A stretch of 64,000 nucleotides of DNA from the NCBI RefSeq assembly GCF_014195635.1, contig NZ_JACICC010000001.1:682001-746000 (forward strand). Direction: 5' to 3'. Source of the stretch: Pseudochelatococcus contaminans. GTDB lineage: Bacteria > Pseudomonadota > Alphaproteobacteria > Rhizobiales > Beijerinckiaceae. Made by a program: the position numbers and the translations under genes. Positions within the stretch are counted from its first letter, which is position 1. The number at the start of each line of letters is the position of its first letter. Positions 36,967 through 45,650 of the stretch are shown in pieces. Under the pieces are notes generated by a model. The model was not told the DNA's origin. It ran no database searches and saw nothing but the letters and a program-made list of their open reading frames with translations.

Positions 36967-37973
36967 AGCTTCATCAACCGGAAACGGCGCACGATGACAA
37001 TGAAGAACGGCCCGCCGATGAGTGACGCGACGATGCCGGCAGCGACTTCCGCCGGCATGGCAATGACGCGGCCAATCACATCCGCCGACAGCAACAAGAC
37101 TGCAGCCGCTATGCCCGCATAGGGAAGGATCCAGCGGTAATCCGGCCCTGCCGCCGCGCGCGCCACATGCGGTGCGACAAGACCCACGAAGGCGATGGGG
37201 CCGGCTCCCGCAGTCGCTGCCCCGGCCAGCACCATGACGGAGAGGCAGGCGAGAAACCACGTCATGCGCACATCCACGCCCAGCGCCCGGCCAAGATCCT
37301 CACCCATCGCCAGCGCGTTCAACTTGCCGGCAATGGCGAACGCCAACACCAGCCCAACCAGAACCGCCAGCGCCAGCACCTTCGCGACATCAAGGCCCCG
37401 CCCGTCGACAGACCCGGCGGCCCAGTTGCGGAAGCTGTCGAAAATGGCAAGCGGCGCATTCAGAATGACGATGCCGGTGATCGACCCCAGCATGATGGAC
37501 AGGCCCGCGCCCGCCAGCACGAGCCGCACGGGGTTTGTGCCGGTTTCATGAGCCTGGCCCAGCACGAACACCGCCACGCCGGCCACACCTGCGCCCGCGA
37601 TGGAGAACCACACGTACTGCCCCATGGATGAGACATCGAAGATCGCCACTCCGATGACCACCGCCACAGCCGCGCCTGCGTTGACGCCGAGCAAACCGGG
37701 CTCCGCCAGCGGATTCCGCGTCACAGCCTGCATGATCGCTCCTGCTACACCGAGCGCAAGCCCGGATAGGATGGCGATGATGGTGCGTGGCACGCGCAGC
37801 TCGCGGACGATGAGATGCGTATCCTCGCGCGCGTCGAAAAACCACAGCGCCCGCAACGCGTCGGCGACAGGAATCGGCCGTGAGCCGACGACGAGGCTCA
37901 GCAATGCCACAGCGACAAGAACTGCCGCGCCGCCCAGCAGGCCGCGGAGGCGCAACTGGCGGCGACGCGTCAT
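36963..37973 (-). CDS. fepD: Ferric-siderophore ABC permease (FepD type)
   Basis: First FecCD-family permease of the pair. It opens with a membrane span GLLGGAAVLVAVALLSLVVGSRPIPV and then the family's ELRVPRTIIAILSGLALGVAGAIMQAVTRNPLAEPGLLGVNAGAAVAVVIG. The late loop is GAGPIAFVGLVAPHVARAAAGPDYRWILPY. It has 336 residues. It overlaps fepB by 4 nt upstream and fepG by 4 nt downstream, so fepB-D-G is one coupled operon. By inference the transporter imports a ferric catecholate or similar siderophore. Confidence 0.93.
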   Translation of the reverse strand: MTRRRQLRLRGLLGGAAVLVAVALLSLVVGSRPIPVADALRALWFFDAREDTHLIVRELRVPRTIIAILSGLALGVAGAIMQAVTRNPLAEPGLLGVNAGAAVAVVIGVAIFDVSSMGQYVWFSIAGAGVAGVAVFVLGQAHETGTNPVRLVLAGAGLSIMLGSITGIVILNAPLAIFDSFRNWAAGSVDGRGLDVAKVLALAVLVGLVLAFAIAGKLNALAMGEDLGRALGVDVRMTWFLACLSVMVLAGAATAGAGPIAFVGLVAPHVARAAAGPDYRWILPYAGIAAAVLLLSADVIGRVIAMPAEVAAGIVASLIGGPFFIVIVRRFRLMKL

Positions 37974-38944
37974 GACCGGCGGAAATTCCGCGCGACGGTG
38001 TCGATCATCTGGCGGCCGGAATAATAATCGATGCGGAACGATGTCGGTCCGAGCGGATAAACACGTTTGTTGACGACCGCCGGCAGATTGGCCAGCACCG
38101 GGTCTGCAAGAAAGGCGTCGACATCGGCCCGCGTGCCGTTGAGCAGGAATACCGTATCCCCGATGATGGCGGATGAAAGGTTCTCCCGCGAAATGAAATC
38201 GAAATCCGAAGACCGCGTCACCTGCGACGCAAGGGCAGGCGGCAGGCCCACCATGTCAAACCCCAAAGAGGTCAGGACTTGTGCCTGCGGACTCGATGGC
38301 CGCCCGATGGAATAGCTGCCGCCGACATTGTAGGCAACGATGGTGGCCTTGCCTTCCGGCGGGGTGATGGCAGCGGCGGTTTCGGCGGCATATGCGTCGA
38401 AGCGCGCGATTGCAGCGGCCGCCTCGGTTTCGAGGCCGAGAGCCTTGCCGAGGTTTGTCGCCAGTTCCTGCCAACTGTGGTTCGAATAATTGACGACGAT
38501 CGTCGGCAGCCCCTGCGCCGTGAGTTCGGCATGATGCTGGGCCGTTGCGTCCGCCCCGGTGGCGGATGAGATGACCAGATCTGGGTCTCGGCCAATGATG
38601 GCCTCGATGTCGAACGCAAGGCGAGGATAGAGAACCTCCACGCCGCGCTCGTCTGCCACGCCAGCCCATTGCGAGAAGAAGCCTTTCGCATCCGTCAGCG
38701 ATCCCGGCGTCGTGGCGGCGCTGGCTATCACGGGTGCGTCGATGGCCAGCAGGACGCCGGTCACGCTCGGGGTCGTCGATACCACGCGTTGCGGCTTTTT
38801 CTCCACCGTGAGCGTGCCCGCTTCATGCGTCACCTGGCGGGGCCAGCCGTCCTCGGCAGCGTATGCTGGCGCCTGCTGGGCAGCCAGAACCAGTGTCGCC
38901 GCCAGAGTGAGAACGGTGCGGCGGAAGTTGTGTGGGATCATCAT
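37970..38944 (-). CDS. fepB: Ferric-enterobactin-type siderophore-binding protein (FepB)
   Basis: Periplasmic binding protein. The signal peptide lies in MMIPHNFRRTVLTLAATLVL and the next ten residues. The mature part opens EDGWPRQVTHEAGTLTVEKKPQRVVSTTPSVTGVLLAIDAPVIASAATTP, which matches FepB of enterobacteria segment by segment. The last part (LPAVVNKRVYPLGPTSFRIDYYSGRQMID) also agrees. This resemblance, more than the general family, supports an enterobactin-like ligand. I place the start at ATG 38944; the frame extends to 39037. It is divergent from fepC across 131 nt. Confidence 0.88.
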   Translation of the reverse strand: MMIPHNFRRTVLTLAATLVLAAQQAPAYAAEDGWPRQVTHEAGTLTVEKKPQRVVSTTPSVTGVLLAIDAPVIASAATTPGSLTDAKGFFSQWAGVADERGVEVLYPRLAFDIEAIIGRDPDLVISSATGADATAQHHAELTAQGLPTIVVNYSNHSWQELATNLGKALGLETEAAAAIARFDAYAAETAAAITPPEGKATIVAYNVGGSYSIGRPSSPQAQVLTSLGFDMVGLPPALASQVTRSSDFDFISRENLSSAIIGDTVFLLNGTRADVDAFLADPVLANLPAVVNKRVYPLGPTSFRIDYYSGRQMIDTVARNFRRS

Positions 38945-39075
38945 CGTTCCTCGCTGCGGTCGATACGCCCGCCTGAATGTCTTGTCCGGCAAACATCTGT
39001 CATGCATCCATGTTGCGGAACGCATTTTGCGATGCAATACAGGTGAACAGCACGCCTCATCGGGGAAAGACTGGT

Positions 39076-39867
39076 ATGTCCCACCGCCTGCACGCCGACA
39101 CGGTCACGCTTCGCTATGGCGAGCGGACGATTTCGCAAAATCTGTCGATTGCCATTCCGGATGGGTCCTTTACCGCCATCGTCGGGCCAAATGCCTGCGG
39201 CAAGTCCACGCTGCTGCGCACCTTGTCGCGCCTGCTGACCCCGGCGGAGGGGCGGGTTGTTCTCGATGGCCGCAGCATCAGTGATTTGCCGGCCAAAGAG
39301 GTGGCCCGCCGTCTTGGACTGCTGCCGCAAAGCTCCATCGCGCCGGATGGCATCACGGTGGCCGATCTCGTTGCGCGCGGGCGATATCCGCACCAGTCGT
39401 TCCTGCGGCAGTGGTCGCCGGCTGACGAAACGGCGGTCGCCGCGGCCATGGCCGCGACCCGGGTCGATGCATTGGCGGCCAGAACGGTGGACGAGCTTTC
39501 CGGAGGCCAGCGCCAGCGCGTGTGGATCGCCATGGTTCTGGCGCAGGAAACGCCGATCCTGCTGCTCGACGAACCGACGACCTTCCTCGATATCACCCAT
39601 CAGATCGATCTGCTGGAGCTGCTGGCAGAACTCAATGCCGAAGGACGCACCATCGTCGCCGTGCTGCACGATCTCAATCAGGCATGCCGTTATGCGTCGC
39701 ATATCATCGCCATGCGGGATGGGGCTGTCGTGGCGGAGGGAGAACCTGCCGCCATCGTGAATGCTGAGCTTGTGGAACAGGTTTTCTCGCTGCCCTGCGT
39801 CGTTATTGACGACCCTGTCTCCGGCACGCCGCTGATCGTGCCGCGTGGCAGGTTCGGCGCCCGTTGA
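39076..39867 (+). CDS. fepC: Ferric-siderophore ABC ATPase (FepC)
   Basis: Cytoplasmic ATPase for FepBDG. Walker A GPNACGKSTLLRTLSRLL (from residue 37), LLPQSSIAPDGITVADLVARGRYPHQ, signature ELSGGQRQRVWIAMVLAQ, Walker B ILLLDEPTTFLDI, and the HDLNQACRYA H-loop, all typical of iron-siderophore importers. I use ATG 39076 (MSHRLHADTVTLRYGERT), preceded by GGGGAAAGA; the frame reaches 38977. It has 263 residues. It is transcribed away from fepB and is convergent with the YncE-like gene 33 nt away, so fepC is uncoupled from its permeases. Confidence 0.93.
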   Translation: MSHRLHADTVTLRYGERTISQNLSIAIPDGSFTAIVGPNACGKSTLLRTLSRLLTPAEGRVVLDGRSISDLPAKEVARRLGLLPQSSIAPDGITVADLVARGRYPHQSFLRQWSPADETAVAAAMAATRVDALAARTVDELSGGQRQRVWIAMVLAQETPILLLDEPTTFLDITHQIDLLELLAELNAEGRTIVAVLHDLNQACRYASHIIAMRDGAVVAEGEPAAIVNAELVEQVFSLPCVVIDDPVSGTPLIVPRGRFGAR

Positions 39868-39900
39868 GCCTGGCGTAAAGGTTTCCATCCTCTCGCCCCG

Positions 39901-41037
39901 TCAACGCAAATCGATGCGCGCAACGCTTTCCTGTTTGCCGGCTTTCTTGCTGTCGCCATCGTTCTTGACGGTGACGAAAAGCGCCTCTCCACCGGCACCG
40001 AGCGCCATGCTGTTGGGATGGGGCGGCAGGCTGATTGTTTCCAGCAATGTATAGCCGGCTGTATCATAAATGGTGAGTGTGCCCGCACCGGCATCGACCC
40101 GTATGCCGCCCCGGTTCGTGACGTAGAGCCGCTGGCGTTCGCCATCGTAGCGCAGACCGATCGGCACCTCGTCGGTCGGCATCTCGGCCAGCGTTTTACC
40201 TGTATCGGCATCCAGCACGAACACGCGATGCCCGGCGCTGCGGCGCTCATAACTTTTGCCCAGATGCATATCCCGCCACCGATCCCGATCAATGCCTTGA
40301 TCCACACCGAACAGGCGGTTGGTCGCAGCGTCATAGACCAGATTGAGCAGTTGGTCGGCCTCGATCTCTAACGTATGCAAAATTTCCAGCGTCTGTGTGT
40401 CCACGACAATCAACTGGCCCTGCATGTTGGAGACGAATACTCTGTGCCGCACCTCGTCCAGCGCAATGCCTACGGCGTTGTAGCCAAAGCCCGGAATCGT
40501 TTTTTCAAGCTGGTTTTGCCGTGTGTCGATTACAAAAAGCACGCTCTCCAGCCCGAGGCCAAGGCCTGGTGCGAACAGGCGCCCCTTGCCGCTGTCAACG
40601 GCCAGTTCTCGCAGCCTGTAGGGATAGTCGTTGACGATCCCGAAGCGTTTCAGCATATCGAGAGCGAAGCCAAGTTGTTCGGGTGTGGGGTTGAGCGCCC
40701 GATAAAGCGCTTCCATGTTCGTTTTTTCCACGATGGGGATGCGTGTTTCAAGCGCATTGCGCTCCACATCGACAACTGCAATCGCGCCATCAAAACCCTG
40801 CGTCAGATAGAGCCGCGCGGCCTCATCATCCAGAACGACGCCAAATCCTTTGCTGGGTAAGGGAATGGTCGCGGTAACTGCGAGCGTTTCGGGGTCGAGC
40901 CGCAGGACACGCGATCTCGTCTCGTCTTCCCAGTCGGGAGCGCTGACGAACAAGGCATCCTGACGGGCGCTGTAGGCCAATTCCACCACGTCTGAGGTCA
41001 GCGGCTGGCGGAGGATCTGTCGGTCTGTCGTGGTCAT
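39901..41037 (-). CDS. YncE-like beta-propeller protein
   Basis: Protein of 378 residues built from repeated four-strand blades. Examples are LVYDAATNRLFGVD, DEVRHRVFVSNMQGQLIVVDTQTLEI, DGERQRLYVTNRGG and ALGAGGEALFVTVKNDG, all of the YVTN/YncE family. In enterobacteria YncE is iron-regulated and sits by a TonB receptor. Here too it lies 152 nt downstream of a TonB-dependent receptor on the same strand. Unlike E. coli YncE, no signal peptide is visible (starts MTTTDRQILRQPLTSDVV) and none is found upstream in frame. Its role is unknown; it could be cytoplasmic, or exported by another route. Confidence 0.8.
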   Translation of the reverse strand: MTTTDRQILRQPLTSDVVELAYSARQDALFVSAPDWEDETRSRVLRLDPETLAVTATIPLPSKGFGVVLDDEAARLYLTQGFDGAIAVVDVERNALETRIPIVEKTNMEALYRALNPTPEQLGFALDMLKRFGIVNDYPYRLRELAVDSGKGRLFAPGLGLGLESVLFVIDTRQNQLEKTIPGFGYNAVGIALDEVRHRVFVSNMQGQLIVVDTQTLEILHTLEIEADQLLNLVYDAATNRLFGVDQGIDRDRWRDMHLGKSYERRSAGHRVFVLDADTGKTLAEMPTDEVPIGLRYDGERQRLYVTNRGGIRVDAGAGTLTIYDTAGYTLLETISLPPHPNSMALGAGGEALFVTVKNDGDSKKAGKQESVARIDLR

Positions 41038-41098
41038 GTGAGCCTGCGTGGGGAAGGGGATTGCGGAAGCGCTTCAGCCTGATTTATCCGGCAAACAA

Positions 41099-41128
41099 CC
41101 ATCGCGCCGGTGAGAGCCAGCGCGATGG
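41099..41128 (-). terminator. Hairpin between TonB receptor and YncE-like gene
   Basis: CCATCGCGC (41099-41107) pairs with GCGCGATGG (41120-41128), nine perfect pairs with a 12-nt loop, downstream of the receptor gene. On the minus strand TTGTTTG follows, so partial termination is plausible. Confidence 0.55.
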
Positions 41129-41189
41129 ACGATTGTGCGATCGGCGTGCGGCGGGGTCAACAGGGTTTCCCATACTGACCTGCCGGACG

Positions 41190-43274
41190 TTAGAATGTGC
41201 CTTTCACGCCGACGCCGAACGTACGCGGCATGGTCATGCTGGCTTCGATGCCGCCGGTCACGCTGCGATTCTGCTGAATGTAAGTCGGCGTGCGCTCGTC
41301 GAAGATGTTGCGCACGTAACCATAAAGCTGCAAGCTTTCGTGGAATGTATAGCTGGCCTTGGCATCGGCGATTGTATAGCCCTTGACCTTATATTCCGGC
41401 GTATTGGCGACGTTCGAATAGTAACCGTCGAGATGGCGTACTTCGCCGGACACGTTGAACTTGTCCGTCACGTCCCAGCTCGCGCCGACCGTGAACATGT
41501 AGCCCGGAGCCTTGGGGAACTTGTTGCCGTTATACTCGGAGTTGCTGGAAACTTCGTCGATCTTGGTCTTGAGAAGCCCGGCGCTGGCGCGCACGGTGAC
41601 ACTGTCGAGCAGCCGGTAATCCAGCCCGACTTCAAGGCCATACGAGTAGGCGCTTTCAGCGTTGATCGTGTACGACTGCGTGACGCCGGGCGAAATGACG
41701 ACCGGAATATTGTACTGGGCGTTCTTGAAATCCGTATAGAATACGTTTCCATTTAGATTGAGCTTGTTATCAAGCAGGCTCGTGCGCGTGAACAGCTCGT
41801 AGTTCCAGAGCGTTTCATCCTTGAAGTTAACCCACCTGCCGGAGCTGATGTTGAGTGACACGCCGCCCGGATTATAGCCACGGCTGACGAGACCGCCAAC
41901 AGTCCAGTCCGGCGTGATATCGTAGGACAGCGACACCTTGGGCAGGAAGGCCGAAAACGTCTTGTCGTAATCAACCGGCGTGCGTGTGTAGACTGATGTT
42001 CCAAGACGCTCGATCTGGTCCTGCTGGTAGCGCAGGCCGCCGGTGAAGGTCCACTTGTCAGTCAGCCGGTAGCTCAACTCACCGAAGACGCCGAGATTTC
42101 TCTTGGTATCGTCGAAGGTCGACGTGCCATTGAGATAAAGGTCTTCGTCCGTGCTGGTGTGAGCGTAGAAGAAGCCGGCGAAGCCGCTCAGCTTGTCGCC
42201 TTCGCTGCCATAAGTAATGCGCGCTTCGTTCGATGCATTCCACTGATCGATATCTGCATCGCCGTTGCCGCGCACGTTGGCCGTGCGATGAACGGTCGAG
42301 TCCGTATACTGCGCCTGGTTGAAGAACTTGAAACCGTTCGAGAAGTCATAGCTGATGTCGAGGATACCAGTATTCGTATCCTGCGCCCAAGTCGGCATCG
42401 TTGCAGCGTTGCTGTTGAGATTGCTGAACGGCCGGGTCGCCGCCTCCTGGCTGGGGCGGTTCGTGGAGTTATATGAGTAAGTAAACTTTGTTTCGAGACC
42501 GGGGATAGCTGATGGCTTCCAAAGCAACTTGAAGCGCGCGCTGGCCGCTCTAAAGTCCAGATTGGTGTCGCCGAGGCGGAAACTTGGATTGATGTAATCG
42601 ATAAACGTATCGCGCCCGGAGTAGTCGATCGCCAGACGGGCCGCCAATTCATCCTTGACGAGCGGGCCAGAGATCATGAAAGACGCGCGCTTGCTTGAAT
42701 AACTGCCAAATTCCGCCTGATAGGCCGCTTCCGGTGTAAAGGTCGGATCTTTGGTGTTGACGATAATCGCACCGGCGATGGCATTTGCGCCCTGAGACGT
42801 TGTCTGCGGGCCGCGGAAGACCTCGATGCTGCTGACATCCCAGACAGAGGTCGAGCCGAAGTAGAACTCATTGTAGTTCAGGTAGTGGCCATCGAGATTG
42901 ATCGTGGCGCGCGGCACCGTGCCGGCGAAGAAGGCCGTTGCGCCTGTATTCGGGCCTTGCGTATCCTGTCCACGAATGACAGGCGCGCTGACAGAATCCG
43001 GATACACCACGTTTGGAACGCCGCGAATGGCTTCGGATACTGAATCCGCGCCGGGCCTGCGCGCGATGTCCTGCGCCGTGAGAACCGTGACGGAGCTGGC
43101 GGTGCGTTGCAGACTGCGCTCGATTTTCTCGCCGGTGACGGTGATTTCCGGCAGCTCGAACGTTACTGCGCCGGCATCGTTTTCCTGCGCGTAACCTTGT
43201 GTGGCAACCAGAAAAGCTAACGAAGCAATGCTCGCGCTTCCGAGCAATATTCCTCTGAATCGATGCAATATCAT
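41190..43274 (-). CDS. TonB-dependent outer-membrane receptor
   Basis: Ligand-gated porin of 694 residues. The signal peptide is GILLGSASIASLAFLVATQGYA. The TonB box region is LPEITVTGEKIERSLQRTASSVTVL, and the plug domain has GVPNVVYPDSVSAPVIRGQDTQG and SIEVFRGPQTTSQGANAIAGAIIVNTKDP. The barrel ends in an aromatic residue (FGVGVKGTF) as required for assembly. The start at ATG 43274 has no strong ribosome-binding site. Since fepBDGC lie beside it, a ferric-siderophore ligand is the best guess. The gene is preceded by an AT-rich region of several hundred bases. Confidence 0.93.
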   Translation of the reverse strand: MILHRFRGILLGSASIASLAFLVATQGYAQENDAGAVTFELPEITVTGEKIERSLQRTASSVTVLTAQDIARRPGADSVSEAIRGVPNVVYPDSVSAPVIRGQDTQGPNTGATAFFAGTVPRATINLDGHYLNYNEFYFGSTSVWDVSSIEVFRGPQTTSQGANAIAGAIIVNTKDPTFTPEAAYQAEFGSYSSKRASFMISGPLVKDELAARLAIDYSGRDTFIDYINPSFRLGDTNLDFRAASARFKLLWKPSAIPGLETKFTYSYNSTNRPSQEAATRPFSNLNSNAATMPTWAQDTNTGILDISYDFSNGFKFFNQAQYTDSTVHRTANVRGNGDADIDQWNASNEARITYGSEGDKLSGFAGFFYAHTSTDEDLYLNGTSTFDDTKRNLGVFGELSYRLTDKWTFTGGLRYQQDQIERLGTSVYTRTPVDYDKTFSAFLPKVSLSYDITPDWTVGGLVSRGYNPGGVSLNISSGRWVNFKDETLWNYELFTRTSLLDNKLNLNGNVFYTDFKNAQYNIPVVISPGVTQSYTINAESAYSYGLEVGLDYRLLDSVTVRASAGLLKTKIDEVSSNSEYNGNKFPKAPGYMFTVGASWDVTDKFNVSGEVRHLDGYYSNVANTPEYKVKGYTIADAKASYTFHESLQLYGYVRNIFDERTPTYIQQNRSVTGGIEASMTMPRTFGVGVKGTF

Positions 43275-43818
43275 ACCGTATTCCCCGCCATCTGCCGAAA
43301 CAGTTGCCGCGCAAGTGCAGTTCGTTCAATGCCCTGTGCCTTGAGCTGGAAAACGGACCAGCAGGAAATTGCCATGAATCCGTTATGAGCGCTTGCGTCG
43401 CTGTATCTGATCAATCTGCATGACGCAATGCACGCTGGGCCGCAATTCAATTGAGGGGATATCACACATTATAAGAATGTATTCGCATATCAATGTGCTT
43501 ATTCAGCAACATGATGACTTTGTTTCTTTGCCATTCAAAGCGTTATTATAGCTCGTGTATTGAGATAATGCTTTATTAATTCTAAAAAAGTGGATAATGT
43601 CGCTGCCTGATAGGCGCTGTCATACCCTTGCTTTGATTGGTATCAGGAAAATATAAAATATTATTTGAAAGTATATTCATGAAAGTGGCTGCAATAGTAA
43701 AAATAAGTTTTAATTATATAAGTTTTGGAATATTGATATATAAGTGTGCATATTCGATGCACCGCAATCCTTGGTCCGTTGAAATTTCAGAACCCTTAAT
43801 TCTATGCCGAATCAAGAA

Positions 43819-44019
43819 TCACGCGACCGCCCGTGCGCATGCCGATGAATGCCGGTGCCCCATGATCATGCCCGCACCTGTCCCAATATCGAACAGGATC
43901 GGCCACACATAGGCGGGCTGTGGCGCAAGTAGCAGGCTCAGTAGCGCGGCTGCGATGACAGCGGGAATGGGTTGAGCGCGCACCCCGTCCAACACCCCCT
44001 CCGGCAGCAGACCGGGCAC
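43819..44019 (-). CDS. Possible small membrane protein
   Basis: Sixty-six codons from a GTG at 44019, opening MPGLLPEGVLDGVRAQPIPA and continuing as a hydrophobic segment (VIAAALLSLLLAPQPAYVWPILF) ending GAGMIMGHRHSSACARAVA. The composition and one clear membrane span look protein-like, whereas the larger frame extending to 44433 inside the CBS gene does not. There is no convincing ribosome-binding site. It could also be a remnant of a longer gene. Confidence 0.3.
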   Translation of the reverse strand: MPGLLPEGVLDGVRAQPIPAVIAAALLSLLLAPQPAYVWPILFDIGTGAGMIMGHRHSSACARAVA

Positions 44020-44148
44020 TGTGGTTGTCAGATTGTATAGTCCCCGTTTTGATGGTGCATTATCCAGCGATGAATGGAAGGATGCATTATGGGAATCCTG
44101 TACGTCATGCGAATGATGTATCGTGCCGAGCCATGGCGACTGTGTGCA

Positions 44149-44170
44149 GAAGCCTTGCCGCCAAGGCTTC
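44149..44170 (+). promoter_or_regulatory. Leader hairpin upstream of the CBS-BON gene
   Basis: GAAGCCTTG, loop CCGC, CAAGGCTTC: nine perfect pairs, 37 nt before the start of the CBS-BON gene. No T-run follows. It may be a leader structure or a protein-binding site. Confidence 0.45.
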
Positions 44171-44206
44171 GCCGCAACAGCTTCGCCAAGCAAGAGGGAG
44201 GGGTCG

Positions 44207-44905
44207 ATGAAAGCCCGGGATATTCTGACATCGAACGTCATCACCGTTGACGTTGAAACGCCGTTGCCGGAGGTAGCCGATCTGCTCGTGCGGCACCGTG
44301 TCGGCTCTCTGCCGGTTCTCGACGGCGACGGGGCCGTGGCCGGAATCGTCTCCGAGGATGACTTCCTGCGGCGTGTCGAAACCGGCACGCAGCGCCGGTT
44401 GTCGCGGCTGGCTGAATTCTTCACCAGCGACACGGCCTTGCAGGAAGATTATGTGCGCTCGCGTGCGCAAAAGGCCGGCGATGCCATGCGCACCGGCCTG
44501 CCGCACGTTACGCCCGACACGGAGCTGGTCGAAATCGTCAACGTGCTGGAAAACCACAACATCCATAGCGTTCTGGTGCTGGAAGACGGCAAGCTTGCGG
44601 GCATCATCAGCCGCAGCGATCTCGTGCGCGCCTTTGCATCCTCGCTGCATGACAACGCGCAGTCGGCTGAAGATGATCGCGTCATCCGCAAGTCCTTGCA
44701 GGACGAACTGGCCGCGCAGCCGTGGGGTCGGCGATTCGAGAACTCGATCGTCGTGGTCAACGGCATCGTTCATCTGTGGGGCAGCGTCGGCTCCGAGGCG
44801 GAGAGGGCGGCGTTGCGCGTAGCGGCAGAGCGCATTCCCGGCGTGCGCGGCGTCGAGGATCATACGATCGTGCGCGGCCTCATGCCACTGCGTCACAAGT
44901 TGTAA
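44207..44905 (+). CDS. CBS-pair and BON-domain protein
   Basis: Cytoplasmic protein of 232 residues with two CBS motifs (MKARDILTSNVITVDVETPLPEVADLLVRHRVGSLPVLD, and DAMRTGLPHVTPDTELVEIVNVLENHNIHSVLVLEDGKLAGIISRSDLV) followed by a C-terminal BON domain (IVVVNGIVHLWGSVGSEAERAALRVAAERIPGVRGVEDH). CBS pairs bind adenine nucleotides in general. Proteins of this type occur by stress and microaerobic regulons, which fits the fixLJ genes downstream. I take ATG 44207, preceded by GAGGGAGGGG at good spacing; the frame opens at 44123. It is convergent with the lone receiver gene. Confidence 0.87.
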   Translation: MKARDILTSNVITVDVETPLPEVADLLVRHRVGSLPVLDGDGAVAGIVSEDDFLRRVETGTQRRLSRLAEFFTSDTALQEDYVRSRAQKAGDAMRTGLPHVTPDTELVEIVNVLENHNIHSVLVLEDGKLAGIISRSDLVRAFASSLHDNAQSAEDDRVIRKSLQDELAAQPWGRRFENSIVVVNGIVHLWGSVGSEAERAALRVAAERIPGVRGVEDHTIVRGLMPLRHKL

Positions 44906-44920
44906 TAGCAGCGGGGTCTG

Positions 44921-45403
44921 TCAGGTCGTGGCGGACATGACCTGACAGATGGCCTCGCTGAGGGCGTTGCTGAGGAACGGTTTTTCCACGATCCGGACGC
45001 CCGCTGCATCCGCCCGGCTGCGCAGTGACGCGCTGGGGTAGCTGGTGATTAGGATGGCCGGCATGATCGCGCGATGCTCTCTCGGCAGCAGGTAAAGCAG
45101 ATCGAGGCCATTCATGCCGGGCAGCTTGTGGTCGACGATGAGGCAGGCGCGCAGCGGCAGGTCGCTGGCGGCCAGAAACGCCGCTGGGCTGTCGTAGCAG
45201 CGCACCGAAAAGCCTTCGATCTCAAGTGAGAATTTCAACGATCCAAGCACGGCGGGATCGTCGTCGATCACCAGCACGAGCCGGTTCTTGGAGGCGCATC
45301 GGCAGATGCCGTCGCTCTTCACTTCGCCTCTGCCGCCCCCTTTGCCAATGGCATCAGGGTCGCCTTCATCAGAAACTGCGCCGGGACCATTCACCGCTGC
45401 CAC
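44921..45403 (-). CDS. Single-domain response regulator (receiver only)
   Basis: CheY-like receiver of about 130 residues plus an uncertain N-terminus. It has the acidic pair in LVLVIDDDPAVLGSLKF, the phosphorylatable aspartate in LIVDHKLPGMNGLDLL, and the conserved lysine in IVEKPFLSNALSE. No output domain follows. The first 35 residues from ATG 45403 are Gly/Asp-rich and may not be translated; GTG codons inside are alternatives. It resembles the receiver half of FixJ, and stands just downstream of fixLJ on the same strand, so it may share or buffer the phosphate from FixL. Confidence 0.8.
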   Translation of the reverse strand: MAAVNGPGAVSDEGDPDAIGKGGGRGEVKSDGICRCASKNRLVLVIDDDPAVLGSLKFSLEIEGFSVRCYDSPAAFLAASDLPLRACLIVDHKLPGMNGLDLLYLLPREHRAIMPAILITSYPSASLRSRADAAGVRIVEKPFLSNALSEAICQVMSATT

Positions 45404-45423
45404 CGCTACTCTGGAGCGCTTTC

Positions 45424-45447
45424 CGATTAAATGGAATCATTTAATCG
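45424..45447. promoter_or_regulatory. Perfect 24-bp palindrome upstream of the receiver gene
   Basis: CGATTAAATG, spacer GAAT, CATTTAATCG: ten-base perfect inverted repeats, 21 nt before the ATG of the lone receiver gene and in the fixJ/receiver intergenic stretch. It is much more AT-rich than its surroundings. A regulator operator is the most likely reading. Confidence 0.6.
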
Positions 45448-45650
45448 ATGAGAAAACGTGTTCGATCAAAAAGACAAGGCAATCTGGCATTTCGATGAAC
45501 GCCACAATGCTTTATCCGCCAGTCGGATCTGACATGTGACTGCCCTCCGGGGCCGCCGGACCGAGACAAATTTCTCACGCTGGCGACGATGGTATTCCGG
45601 CATATTCGGCGGCGGTGCGCCTTGACCTTCATCAACTGCGACTCCAGGCG

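Larger units (their letters stand above)
43275..44206. other. AT-rich intergenic region before the TonB receptor
   Basis: About 930 nt without a confident gene. The part from 43430 to 43800 is notably AT-rich, and probably includes the receptor promoter; AAGAATGTATTC at 43472-43483 forms a short palindrome that might be an iron-regulator site. A doubtful membrane ORF (43819-44019) and a hairpin (44149-44170) are listed separately. Confidence 0.45.
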
